Shown here piece after piece: positions 20,746 to 60,537 of a stretch of DNA of 64,000 nt. Every line of letters starts with the position of its first letter. The first letter of the stretch is position 1. The stretch lies in the NCBI GenBank assembly GCA_024036415.1, contig JAMWET010005477.1, positions 231,501 through 295,500 of the forward strand. The letters run 5' to 3'. The notes under the pieces were generated by a model. That model saw only the letters and a program-made list of their open reading frames with translations. It did not search any database and was not told where the DNA came from. The translations under genes were made by a program, and so were the position numbers. The stretch is from Prochilodus magdalenae (taxonomy: Eukaryota; Chordata; Actinopteri; Characiformes; Prochilodontidae).

Positions 20746-22164
20746 ATACAAGGCAGCCAATCAGAGCAGAGCTTGTTTATATATTTGTTTTGAAAGGCTC
20801 TTTAACTGTATGCTGTAGGGAGAGGTAAATGAAGGCAGAATCATGTGGGGGAAGAACAAAAGGTAAATAAATAATCTAATGCAGTTGTGGACCTCTGAGA
20901 ATAAAAGCTACAAACTGTTTTTTTATTTAATTAAATTTATGCCTACAAATGGTCATTCAGAGTGGTTTGACGAGAGACACGCCCATTTTAGAGAAATTAA
21001 TGAGTAAGAAAGTTCACAGAGGTTTTGATTGGAACCAAACATCCAAAGCCTTTACATAGGCCATCAGTTTTCCTTTTGGTTTGTTAAAATAGGAGTTTGA
21101 ATTTTTAATAAGGCATGATGCAGAGCAGCCAGAACTGAGATCGTTTAGTTTTTTAAAAATGCAATGCTCGATGCCTGAAACCTTGTTTTATAATGCCTTT
21201 GCGATTATTTGCTTAAACACAATCAGGCACGGATGCAGGATGTTGTGAGGAAAATCTTTTTTTTCCGGATTTATTATGTTGTATTATTATTATTATTATT
21301 GTTATTATTATTATTAACGTTTACAGAAAAAAAGAATGAAAAAAAGGAACTAGTCGAAGTGGAATTGCTGCAATGTCAAATAAATCTGAGTTGGTGAGTT
21401 CCTTAATGCACCATTTAACATCAAACCACACTAAATAACTTTACATTTATTATGGATTATATTCAGCAGAAATTTAGAAAGTTAAAGATTTCAAAGTGTC
21501 TGTGTGCATGACCTGTTCTAGCCTAGGTAATGTCACCACAGCACCAGTGTCATTTTGTCAGTTCAGCTCAGCATGGTTCCCATCTGATCTCTCCCAGACT
21601 GTTGATGTTTGTTCCTGCTTGTTGATGAGTTGATTAGTATTTTATATGCGTGGTGTGAGGTGGAGGAGGTGTTGAAGAAAAGTGGGGTTAAGTCCCTGTG
21701 TTTGAGGCAGAGGGGGGTGGCACGCCGCTAGAGATCGATTCTTATTTAGATGAAAATGAGGCTCATGGGCTGAGAGTGCATCTGCCTCAGAAAGAACCAA
21801 AGAGGACACCTATTCAGACTGGGCTTTAAAAAAGCACTTCTCAAAGAGACAGGTAGCTTTGACTTTGAGGGCAAATGGCAGATCAGAATCAAAGCCGTAA
21901 TTGCCCACATGTGTTCCATATTTATTACCTGATTATTAGTTAGAATTAAATGCTTTGCATCTGCATTGGGCTCAGGCAGGATATGTGAATATGGGGGTGC
22001 TACAGCAAAACAGCAGTGACAGTATAAATCGACACAGTTACACAATACAAATACATGGCAAAATACAGACCACAAAGCCAAACGGACTCCTCTCTGGTAA
22101 TAACGAAATGGCAATGGTTAAACAAACACTCCAGCATTTTTCAACATACTACTTATCTGCCACA

Positions 22165-23060
22165 TACAGTACAGTGCAAAAAAGACCATGTGTCAATGTC
22201 TGAAATGTCCAATTGACCATTTAGTACATGTTGTTCATTTTTGGTGTCAGGAAAAAAGAGAAATCATAATTAACACAAAACATACAACGGCATTCCTCTC
22301 TTCTCGCATCCAAACGATAAAAAAAAAAACACCACAAGAATCACAGCACAATTACAGCACAGTGAATAAGTTGTTATTGACTGTAACCAAAGGAAACAAT
22401 CAATCAACAGTTTCGGATTGAATTAAAGCTGTATAATTGTTCATATCTGAGCATTTTTTGCGACTCAGCTATGTATGTTTTCCAACAACCATCAACACCA
22501 AAAATGATCTTGCATCATTTCCAAAAGTGTTGGTGGCATGTCCCAGTAGTTCACTGGAATTGGCACCACTGTAATATAGTAAACTGCTCTGTATTCGACG
22601 TGGCTGATCTTTGAATTTATTACATTCTACTTTTAGTTTTTTCCAAAAAATCTGCAGGGCTTTTCATCCACACCTCTAAAGTTTAGTCTTAGAAGTTTGT
22701 TGCACTTTCTATTTCTCAGGAGCCAGGTAATCCCATATGCAAATTTAGACTCATCAGTCCTGAAACATCTCAGACACATCTCAGACGTCCTCTGTTTCTG
22801 TTTCTCCTCTTGACCTCCTTCCAGACCCATAGCACTGAGTTACCATCTCACAGTGGAATGATGGACAGAGACCTGTGGATGTTTTTTTAGATCTAAAGAA
22901 AGAGTGGAGCTAGATTTTCTCCTCTCTCTCAAAGATAAAAGCAGAGAGTACTGCTGGGGACAGTTTTGGTGGTCTCTTGTTGTTAGAAGTCCTATTTTCT
23001 CTCTATTTTTTAATTATCATTTGTGGTTGTTGACTGGGCCCTTCATGCAAGCAGATGATC
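22165..23060 (+). mobile_element. non-autonomous DNA transposon-like fragment (copy 1)
   Basis: Begins near cagtgcaaaaaagaccatgt, which resembles a Tc1-type terminal sequence. At about 22,895-22,975 it contains gagtggagctagattttctc, ctctctctcaaa and gagtactgctggggacagtt. The latter block recurs inverted at about 24,050-24,120. The interior is non-coding. Confidence 0.4.
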
Positions 23061-23867
23061 TCTGTTTACCATTTAGAGAAATAAATCTGCGGTATAGCTG
23101 TTTCCTGTAGTTAGTAATAGAAGAAAACCTATTGGCTCTCTGAAATGATAGAAGTCACTGAAGCTGACAGGCTCTCTGTTCCTGTGTTTACTATGCAGAG
23201 GGAAACACATCTAAGTGATATTGTCTGTGATAACCAACAGTGCAGTGCTGTCTCTGTCTCCCCTTCGTCTCCAAAGCAAGATCAAGTCGTGTTGAAATAT
23301 TGGACCGTTTGTAACACTGGATGCATCTTGTAGGGTCAGGTAGTGAGAGATTTGGTAAACGGTAGCGGTTCCACGCCCTAAATTCATCTTGGGTGTATTA
23401 CGGCGGTGCTGTGATAATGAGTTAGGGTCATGGTTCGCATGCTCCCTGTGCATCCTCGCTCCCTTTTCAGATTGATTAGTTGCAGATTGCAGCAGAGAGA
23501 TGTGCAGCGCGTCAGCATAAACTCTGGCCAGTTTTCGTCCCGTTCCCCTCCTCGAGCACTATGTTCCCAGCCGTTCCTTCCGCCGCCTCCTCCAACCATT
23601 TATCTGAGAAGGCTGTCTTTCTCCTCAGAGTGATGAACTACCCCAGAACAGTGCGTGTTCGCAGAAAAAACAGGGTCCCTGCGTAGTTTTAATCTGTGCT
23701 GTCTGTGCGCTCGCGAGATAACGGATCAGGGGGGTTTATTAGGTGGAGTTGTATACAAGCTCACCTGATGAAAAAGTCTTGCCACGTGTTTTATCTGTGA
23801 CGTGCAGAGAAATCAGCAACATAAAATGGAGTTTAGGTGGGCCAGACTGTCGATTTATTGTGATACA

Positions 23868-24315
23868 CTGCTGTGTAAAAGTCAGAGGCCACCCTTTATT
23901 CACTGAGTGTCCAGTCAAAACAGACACAAAATGCAAAGGATTCATTTTCAGGAGATACTTCAGAGGCAACCGGATATAAGAGAACCCACTTGTGAAAGCA
24001 AGGAGTTTAAAGAATGAAGGAGAACACGGAGCTCCTGATGGTACACCACTAAAACTGTCCCCGTTAACTAAACAGTACTCATAGCTTTCATTTTTAAGAG
24101 AGAGGAGACCATCAAGCTCCACTCCTGCATCACACCTGTTTCTGTGGATCCTTCCACTGGTAGAGGATAACTCTGTCTGTCCTGTGGTGTGTAGCTGCCG
24201 AGCAGCTCTTACTGAATATTCAAAGAACAAGACTCCAATAAAGTAGCTGTTGGGGTTTTCAAAATAATGGACAGACCACCTCAGGGTCCAGACCTCAACA
24301 TCAGCATCTGAGACT
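23868..24315 (-). mobile_element. non-autonomous DNA transposon-like fragment (copy 2, inverted)
   Basis: Read on the minus strand it contains gagtggagcttgatggtctc, ctctctcttaaaaatgaaag and gagtactg...ggggacagttttagtgg, homologous to copy 1. It ends in gtggcctctgacttttacac, a Tc1-like end. A 211-codon open frame runs through it by chance. Confidence 0.45.
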
Positions 24316-24317
24316 GA

Positions 24318-24535
24318 CTTGTGTGGTTGGTGTGGCTCAGCGGTTAACACCTTCACCCACCAAGAAACTACCACCCTATGTCGGAGACAGGGGTTGTAAA
24401 GTAACCTAGGTAGTAAATGCTGAGCTACACCAATAAGAGTCCTTGGGCAACACTACACTAGCCCACCTGTAATAAGAGTAACCTTGTAAGTTGCTTTGGA
24501 TAAGAGTGTCAGCTAAATGCCTGAAATGTAAACTT
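24318..24535 (+). repeat. tRNA-derived SINE
   Basis: The head ggttggtgtggctcagcggt resembles a tRNA A-box. The middle has gagtccttgggcaacactac. The tail cttgtaagttgctttggata and agagtgtcagctaaatgcct is the familiar fish SINE/LINE tail. Confidence 0.7.
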
Positions 24536-24619
24536 TGGAGGTATGGAAACATATCCTGCAGATTTCTCTGGGAGGCTAAAAGTGAGTCTCCTGAGTAGAA
24601 AGTACAGTTGCAGTGCTAT

Positions 24620-25130
24620 TTAGAATGAAGATAAAAAGTTACCAGGAACAGTTTACACTAATTTGATCAGTATTTATTGCCTTTACTTCCACAACATACC
24701 AGACATCTTGATGTTCCTCATGGTGTCCTGCGAGAATCCATTACGGTAGGGGTGAAGGTGGAGTGACACCAGGCCTTCTGCACCTGTGACACGTGATAAC
24801 ACACTGTTCGTCTTGGTGCTGCCCACGGTGCCTCCACACACAGATATGTTGGCAAATACAAAAGCAGAGCTCGTCACTGAAGATGACCTGCTGCCATTCT
24901 GAGTCACTCCATGACAGTCTGGCACAACGCCATTGCAGTCTTTGCCCATGTTCATGTGGTGTCTGCCAGTGGTGCTGGCGCTAACAGGATGACTCATGTA
25001 GGGCATCACTGCTTGCTGAATGTCCGCAGTCGTAGCTGTTGGGTCAGTCAGGTACAGCAACATGCACAGCTGAGCGTGAAACTTAAATCTCAATTCCATG
25101 TCTCCTGATGTCAAACCCACCCAGCAAATT
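24620..25130 (-). mobile_element. Tc1/mariner-like transposase remnant
   Basis: On the minus strand one frame reads WSDSEWQQVIFSDELCFCI and then VWRHRGQHQDEQCV. This recalls the W..V.FSDESRFCL...VWRHRGQR catalytic-domain segment of Tc1-like transposases. Frames are broken and both ends are missing. A homologous remnant lies at about 47,560-48,230. Confidence 0.6.
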
Positions 25131-27073
25131 TCATTTTGATGGTTAATTCCTTATCCTTTGATGGTTACTTTCCACTTTAAATTAAAATAAATAAAATAAA
25201 AGTAAAATACAATAAAGAATTGTGTTTGCTTTTGCACAGCGCTGCATGTCTGTCACCAGAGTCAGAGTTCAGTAATATTCTGACTCTAGCCCTGAACCAA
25301 ACTGGATTTTCATCGCAGTTGATTGTTGTCATTTTGACCAAATCTAAATTTCATTTCTGTGTCTGTGTTGATGTGTTAATGCTATTCATACCGTTGGAGT
25401 ATTTATTTATTTATTTTGTTTTGGTTTTTATTGTGTCAGAATGCCTCGCTAAAGCAGACCTGTAAGATTGTGCTTGTGCGGAGTACTGCCCATTCCTTCA
25501 GATCTCTCAGATGATGACTCTCAGGTCATCTCTCTGATCCCCTATACGTGAATTACTGGTAGACAGTTAGGAGAGAGCTGTTGAAAAAAATTAGATGGAC
25601 GTTTTCCAGGTTATCAGAAAAAACAAAAACAGTTTGTTAAATGGGTACATCCACAGAAGAACAGGTTTTCATGTTTCCTTAAGGAGCACGTTGTGAGAAA
25701 ACCCACCCTATCAAATTCATACTCTTAACTAATACTGGGCCTCATATCTCAAGAAAGGTGCAGATCCAATCACTACCGGAAGAACCAAGGAACACAATCC
25801 CTCCTCCTCCCTCTTCACTCCTTACCAGTCTAGAAGAAACAATGCAGGTTTAGGTATCAAACTTTTTTCATTTCAGGAGCATCTCCAGCGTCAGAAAACA
25901 ATGCCTCTGTGTTTTAAATCCATTTATATCACTTGTTTTGCTGCTGAACATGAATTCATTCTAAGAGCGGGCATCAGTGGGCACTGTGGCCAAGAGCTTC
26001 AGCCATCATTGTGTTTACTGTTCCTTTTATTGTCCATCTGTTCTGAATGATCTAACCAGCAGCGGAACCTCCAAAGTGATTGATAAGAGGTTAGAAAAAA
26101 ATATCGGGACAGCACCACTTCTTCATCCTCTAATGTTGGACTTGGTATTACAGGGCTAGATGATTAGCACGCTAACTTCAGTAGGTGTCTCTGCAATACA
26201 GTGCATAGACAGTCTCTGACATAGTGTCAAAACAGTTATTTCTTCACATTCTGTTGATCATTTTTGCTAATTTTGCATCATTTCATATAAAACGTCTTGC
26301 AAAGTGCACCCTTCAAGAAATAAACGTAAAAATAACCGATTTGGACTATCGGTCTACATGGTCTTGTTTCTATACTTTCCAGAGAACTCTAAAGTCCACT
26401 ATGTAGACAGATGCATTAGTCATGTATATATTCTTAAAAAATAAAATTGTCTCAACATAGAAATATGCTTCCACTTTTAAAATTACAAGGTCAATCAAGT
26501 AAAGGAGCAAGAAAGACATGTTTGTCAGTAAAACTTAAAAAACAAAACAAAAAACAGAATAATGAGTATATAGTTTATTTGAGAGGTCCAAGATCTGTGC
26601 CAGATTAGGCCATAAATGCGGCCAAAAGGAAGAAAACAGGATAATGCTAATTTCTGCTAGCACCTTTCTGGGTTTTAGTAGTAGCACTAAGCTAACAGCT
26701 ACCATTTTTGGCAATTCTAGATTAAACAGGCACATTTGAAAATTGTAAGAGGTCTAATAAGACATATTTGGTTCTGTAGCAGTTACACAGTGACTCCTTT
26801 AGCAAACAGTCTGGCACAGAGCTGCTGTGTTCCAGCTGAAACCACAGTACTCAAAGTCACATATCGACACTGAGAGCATTAATAGACTTTACTACAGGTT
26901 GCTTATACTACAGCAAATGGATTAAAAGATGTTTTAGAAGAGACATTTGTAGGCGATACTAAGATAATGAGACCACAGGTTTACAGTTTATGACCTCTAA
27001 AAGGCCAGAGTGACACTTTTCTCACAAACTGGGTCCCACCTGTTGTAAATCAGCATGTGATTGGTTGATTCCT

Positions 27074-27110
27074 CTGTCACTTCCTAATTATGTGAGTGAT
27101 TAATCTGACA
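27074..27110 (+). promoter_or_regulatory. candidate PBX-HOX / MEIS composite site upstream of pbx4
   Basis: CTGTCA at 27,074-27,079 (MEIS/PREP core), TGATTAAT at 27,097-27,104 (PBX-HOX core) and an adjoining CTGACA. It lies about 3.2 kb upstream of the pbx4 start codon. This is a motif match only; short motifs arise by chance in AT-rich DNA. Confidence 0.3.
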
Positions 27111-27631
27111 CCTGATGCTGCTTTCAAGAATAAGCGGGGCAGTGGTTTTCTCAGAGGAGCAACTACTTTACCCAACGTGTGCACTCATGTGGTTTATGTG
27201 ACAGATCAACACTGAGGTGTTGTATTTTATGAGCCCAACTGGTATCAGTTTTGGGATTTACTGCTCTCTTAAAGCAGATATCAGATTTAAACTGTAGATG
27301 AAATAAACCGTACATGTTTTAATTCAGTTTACAGCTTCCATTTATTCCATTTCTATTACCTGATTGCTTTCCTTTGTTTGACTGTCCACTTCTGTCCTCC
27401 ACCATGATGAAAATGGCATAGATGTTTAAGGATCTAGATAACCCAGAGGCATTAAATCATATCTGGGCAGTTTTCTGATGGATGTTTTAAGAATTTTAAT
27501 TTTGTATCAAACCAAAGTTGAAACGACTTTAAAATGTATTAAGTTAAAAACACTTCAAGTATGATCATGTATTATATTAAAATAAACAATATATAAGTAG
27601 ACATTATAGACTTTATAGACATAGATTATAG

Positions 27632-27815
27632 ACATTTTACGTTTATTTGATTTGGCAGTCGTACCTTGAGTGACTTACAGTTTACACGGGTAGGCGAATG
27701 TAATGTTAGGAATCTTGCCCAAGGACTCGTATTGTTATAGTGTAGGATGGTTACCCATGCTTCTGCATGGAGAGCAGATGTGTACCTCACTACACCATTC
27801 CAATCACAGACAGGG
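27632..27815 (-). repeat. tRNA-derived SINE, minus strand
   Basis: Reverse complement gives tgtagtgaggtacacatctg, gagtccttgggcaagattcc, cctacccgtgtaaactgtaa and gtcactcaaggtacgactgc. The middle block is shared with the SINE at 24,318. Confidence 0.65.
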
Positions 27816-27862
27816 ATCCCTAAAGGTTTTTGAACATTTGAGACCTATCTGGGGGAAAGTGA

Positions 27863-28000
27863 GTATTTAAAGGGCCCATGTAACAACAAACTGAATCTTT
27901 CTCCCTTAGTAATAAAAGAGTTTGATGTAATATGTAAACACTGTTAAAGTTTCAAGATATACAATTTGCTCCCCTATTCATCCCCGATTTGAGTGTTTCA
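27863..28000 (+). repeat. dispersed repeat family A, first half
   Basis: aaagggcccatgtaacaaca followed by aaacactgttaaagtttcaa and a ctcccctattcat block, as in the copies near 15,640 and 20,530. Confidence 0.5.
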
Positions 28001-28439
28001 GTCAATATATATACAAATACTACATTTGCTACATTAGCATATGGGCTCTTTAAAGTTAGTATAGAAAAAAAGATCTAGATGCTGTTTTTGAGCAGAAGCT
28101 ATAGGTCATTAGTGTTTGAGTGACCAGTAAAGAATATTAATTAAGCAAAATATATATTTTAATTTCAAATTGTCATAGGTATTATTGACTCCTTTGAGAA
28201 AAATGATGGCTAATTCCAAGCAATGAATACGGTAGGGGTGATCTACAGTGGTTCTGTCTGTTTGTCTCAAACAGTTAGGTTGACTGAGAAGTACATGGAC
28301 CTCCCTTGGGTCCGATCTGTTCTACCACATGGGCTTATGAAGGTACAAATTGGCTTTACTTTGGCATGGTTCAGTAATGCAGTCAAAACATTACTTATTT
28401 AACTTTAACTGTTCACTTCACAGTCACTTACAAGAGAAA

Positions 28440-28690
28440 AAAGCATAAACAATTTGTCTTGGTGAAACACCTATGTATGACATGTAACATGCTGAACAGA
28501 CCAGACAAGCATACAGAGTAGTAACAAAAATTCAGCTCAAAGAAAATATTAAATATAATACAATGAAAAGAATAAAGAATAATATAGAGCCATGGAAGGG
28601 AGCTAAAAACATGTGTGACATATCACTGCTGTCTGTGTATGTATATATACATATATATCACACCTAATGCAAATTTAACATTTACAGTGC
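28440..28690 (-). repeat. LINE-2-like fragment
   Basis: Shares aatttgtcttggtga, gtatgaca and a gtaacaaaaa...cag series with 13,330-13,400. No coding remnant was seen. Confidence 0.4.
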
Positions 28691-29079
28691 AATTAAGCAT
28701 TATGATACTGAAGAAGGAATAGAATTCAGTAATACATGACTGACACACCCTCATGTTTATGGATCCGTTTTTTGCCTCAAATTTAAAAAGGCCAAATCTA
28801 GTATCTATTTATTAATTTTTTTATTAGTTTTTACTCCTTTTATTCTTTTATTTTTACGACCAAACTTTTAATGTATTTCTGTAAGCTGTTAACACGTAAA
28901 TGTTGACAATGGTGGATAAAATGTAGCTGCCTTCATAAAGCCTTTGCAATTAGTTAGACCTGGTATGAGATTTATTTTCAAATGTATATGTTTATATAGA
29001 CTTATTCATCATTAAACATTTATAGTCCTGAATATTATATTTCTTTTGACAAAAGATTTTCAAACAGCAGCGCCCCCTG

Positions 29080-30340
29080 CGGCCCCAGCATGAACTGCAG
29101 CCTTCTCCTGGGCGATGACGTAGCGGCTAGTGTGGCCGCTACAGCGGTGCGATTTAAGAGCACCAAGAAGGAGCCGAGCGGCTGGAGAGACCTATAGACA
29201 GAGGGGCTGAGAGACGAGCAGGGTTTCGGGGGCGCAATTAAGGAGCCAGCGGTCGGGTTGGCTGGGATGGAGCCGAGTGTTTTTTCACTCTGAATAGCGA
29301 ACGCAGCGTTTTAGAGGTGTCTTTATAATCTACATCCCGGTTTGCAGCCGTTTTGTCGAGTGCGGAGTGGAAGCTCGCGCACAGAGCCGTTAACGTTAGC
29401 TAGCTTGGCTAGCTGCTGTTGCTAAGCTCGGCTAGGAATGCTAGCTGGCCTCGCTGCCGAAGAAGGAAAAGAAAGGTAGCTAGCCAAGTCCGAGCGAGAC
29501 TTCTCTTTTTTTGTCTTTCAGCGAAGCTGAGAGTGCGTTTAATTACTCTAAAGCAGGGGCATTGCCAGTTTGTCTTCCCTCTCGACAGGTTTGAAAAGAA
29601 GTGTTTATCTTCGACACGTTAACAGAAAGTCGGCGGACAGTGTAGTCAGCTTGGCGATTTTTTTCTTCAATACAAAAAGCTGTTTTTTTCTCTCTAAAAG
29701 AAACACTTACCGAGCCTTTGTCGTCACCCGTCGTGTAAGGATCCCGGTCTACTTTTACACCGTGTTGAGTCGTGATATCAAGAGCCAGCTTATTGTGTTT
29801 TATTGTATTCGCAAATTATTTATTTCAAAATTCGCGCTAATCAGCCCGACAGATTTGGAGCTAGTTTTTGAGGAGACACTTTGTGAGGACTTGATGTAGC
29901 CGAGTCTGTTTGAAACCTGTAACATTAGCTTTTTTTATTCTCGGTTCGTTTGCATTAACTTGTGCTTGCAGGTCTTCGTAGGTTTCTTTTCTTCTGCGTT
30001 TCCTCGCCTGTTGTTTTTTTCCCTTCACTTGCTGCTGCATGTGGTCGTATTCTTCTCTCCTCTTCAGCTCTTCAGTGTTTTTGCGGTCGATCCAGTCCGC
30101 CTGCCTCAGTCCCCGCTCCCACAGCCCAGTTTTCACTCTCTACCTAACATTTTTCTCCGAGCGTGAAGGAACTGCATGTGCCTTTTAATCCTTCTTAGGA
30201 TCGTCAGTCGTACATTTTTTCCGTGGGCCTTGGTACATGATCACGGACCCGGGTACTTAGCTAAACTCCGTTGCAAAATCTTGTAGGTTGTTTTTTTTTT
30301 TCCTCCCCCACCAAAACGGCGAGGTTGCTTTGAGGAAAGC
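29080..30340 (+). promoter_or_regulatory. pbx4 promoter and 5' leader
   Basis: Base composition switches from AT-rich to GC- and CpG-richer sequence near 29,080. The block holds a CRE-like TGACGT at 29,116-29,121, a TATA-like tttaag near 29,153, and a pyrimidine-rich stretch just before the ATG. The start site is unknown; I infer that transcription starts near 29,150-29,250. The leader holds several upstream ATGs and a cluster of GCTAGC repeats at 29,395-29,485. Confidence 0.6.
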
Positions 30341-59730
<29,390 letters not shown>

Positions 59731-60531
59731 GACACTGAGCTTCCACCACCCCCACCACAAACATCTTCACAATCTGAACTCTTCCGCGAGTGCAGCCCTG
59801 CTTCCTCCACAATCTCTGCTTTTGTTACACTATCAGCTGTTGAAGCTGGCAAACATTTTCCCATTCTGTAGGTCTGCTCCACTGTGGGCTTTGATGGGCC
59901 ACAAACTACACACTTAGACACACACATGCACATTTACTGACCCATTCGTTCAGCCAGTGAAGACCACACAGGAGCGCCTTCCTCCCTGCTGAAACCAAAG
60001 TGCTGTCAGCAGTCGAATCTCCAACTGTTCATCGAAGAACAACCTCAGAAAGCCGAAACGCAAAGAAATCATGCAAAAGTTCCTCTGTCCCTGTTTAGAG
60101 CTCGTTTTTTGTCAGTGCTTTTGTACTGCCCAAGGCAATAGCGGAACTGGTTTTGTTGTTGTTAAGGTTCATGCACATATACACACTGTTGTGTTTCGCT
60201 GTTCATACCATAAACTAAGCACAAATATATTACTGAGCTCTAAGAAGAGTGAAGACAGAAGTGGAGAAAACAACGACACTGTGCACCTAGAGTGGGTGAT
60301 ATGTCCCTTTTCACAGTTACTTCTAGAGAAATGGAGGGGGATAGTGGGCAGGTCTGTACAGGAGCAGAGGGCAGGAAAAATGTAAACCATGCAGCTAGGG
60401 GTCACCTTTTGCCCCAGCCTGCTGTGTCTTCTAAGAAAAGTAGTGGAGGTGTTGTTTAGTCCTTGTTTTCTTCTTGAAATAGTTTAGTTTTTTTGTAATA
60501 CACCTTCCCACACATAACGCACCAGCCACCA

Positions 60532-60537
60532 AATAAA
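60532..60537 (+). promoter_or_regulatory. proximal polyadenylation signal, pbx4
   Basis: Canonical AATAAA about 800 bp after the stop; a second lies at 60,830-60,835. Confidence 0.45.

Larger units (their letters stand above)
19011..29079. other. dsn1-pbx4 intergenic region, no gene supported
   Basis: About 10 kb in which no open frame shows a recognisable protein or exon chain. It holds the repeats listed separately, an A homopolymer at 20,460-20,480 and an (ATT)n run near 21,282-21,315. In human, LPAR2 and GMIP lie between PBX4 and ATP13A1; I see no trace of either here. Confidence 0.6.

Noticed and set aside
23739..24374. 211-codon minus-strand open frame
   Set aside because: It runs across a non-autonomous transposon-like fragment with no recognisable protein; the other copy of the repeat is not open in the same way.
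24683..25120. 145-codon minus-strand open frame as a new gene
   Set aside because: A neighbouring frame reads as a decayed Tc1-like transposase and a related broken copy lies at 47,560-48,230; it is a transposon remnant.
19011..29079. Search for remnants of LPAR2 or GMIP between dsn1 and pbx4
   Set aside because: No exon-like segment with receptor helices, or with RhoGAP or F-BAR motifs, was visible in any frame.
29419..29899. Open frames of 67 and 109 codons in the pbx4 leader as upstream protein-coding exons
   Set aside because: The first starts at a TTG rather than an ATG, and neither shows homology; they lie in the GC-richer 5' leader.
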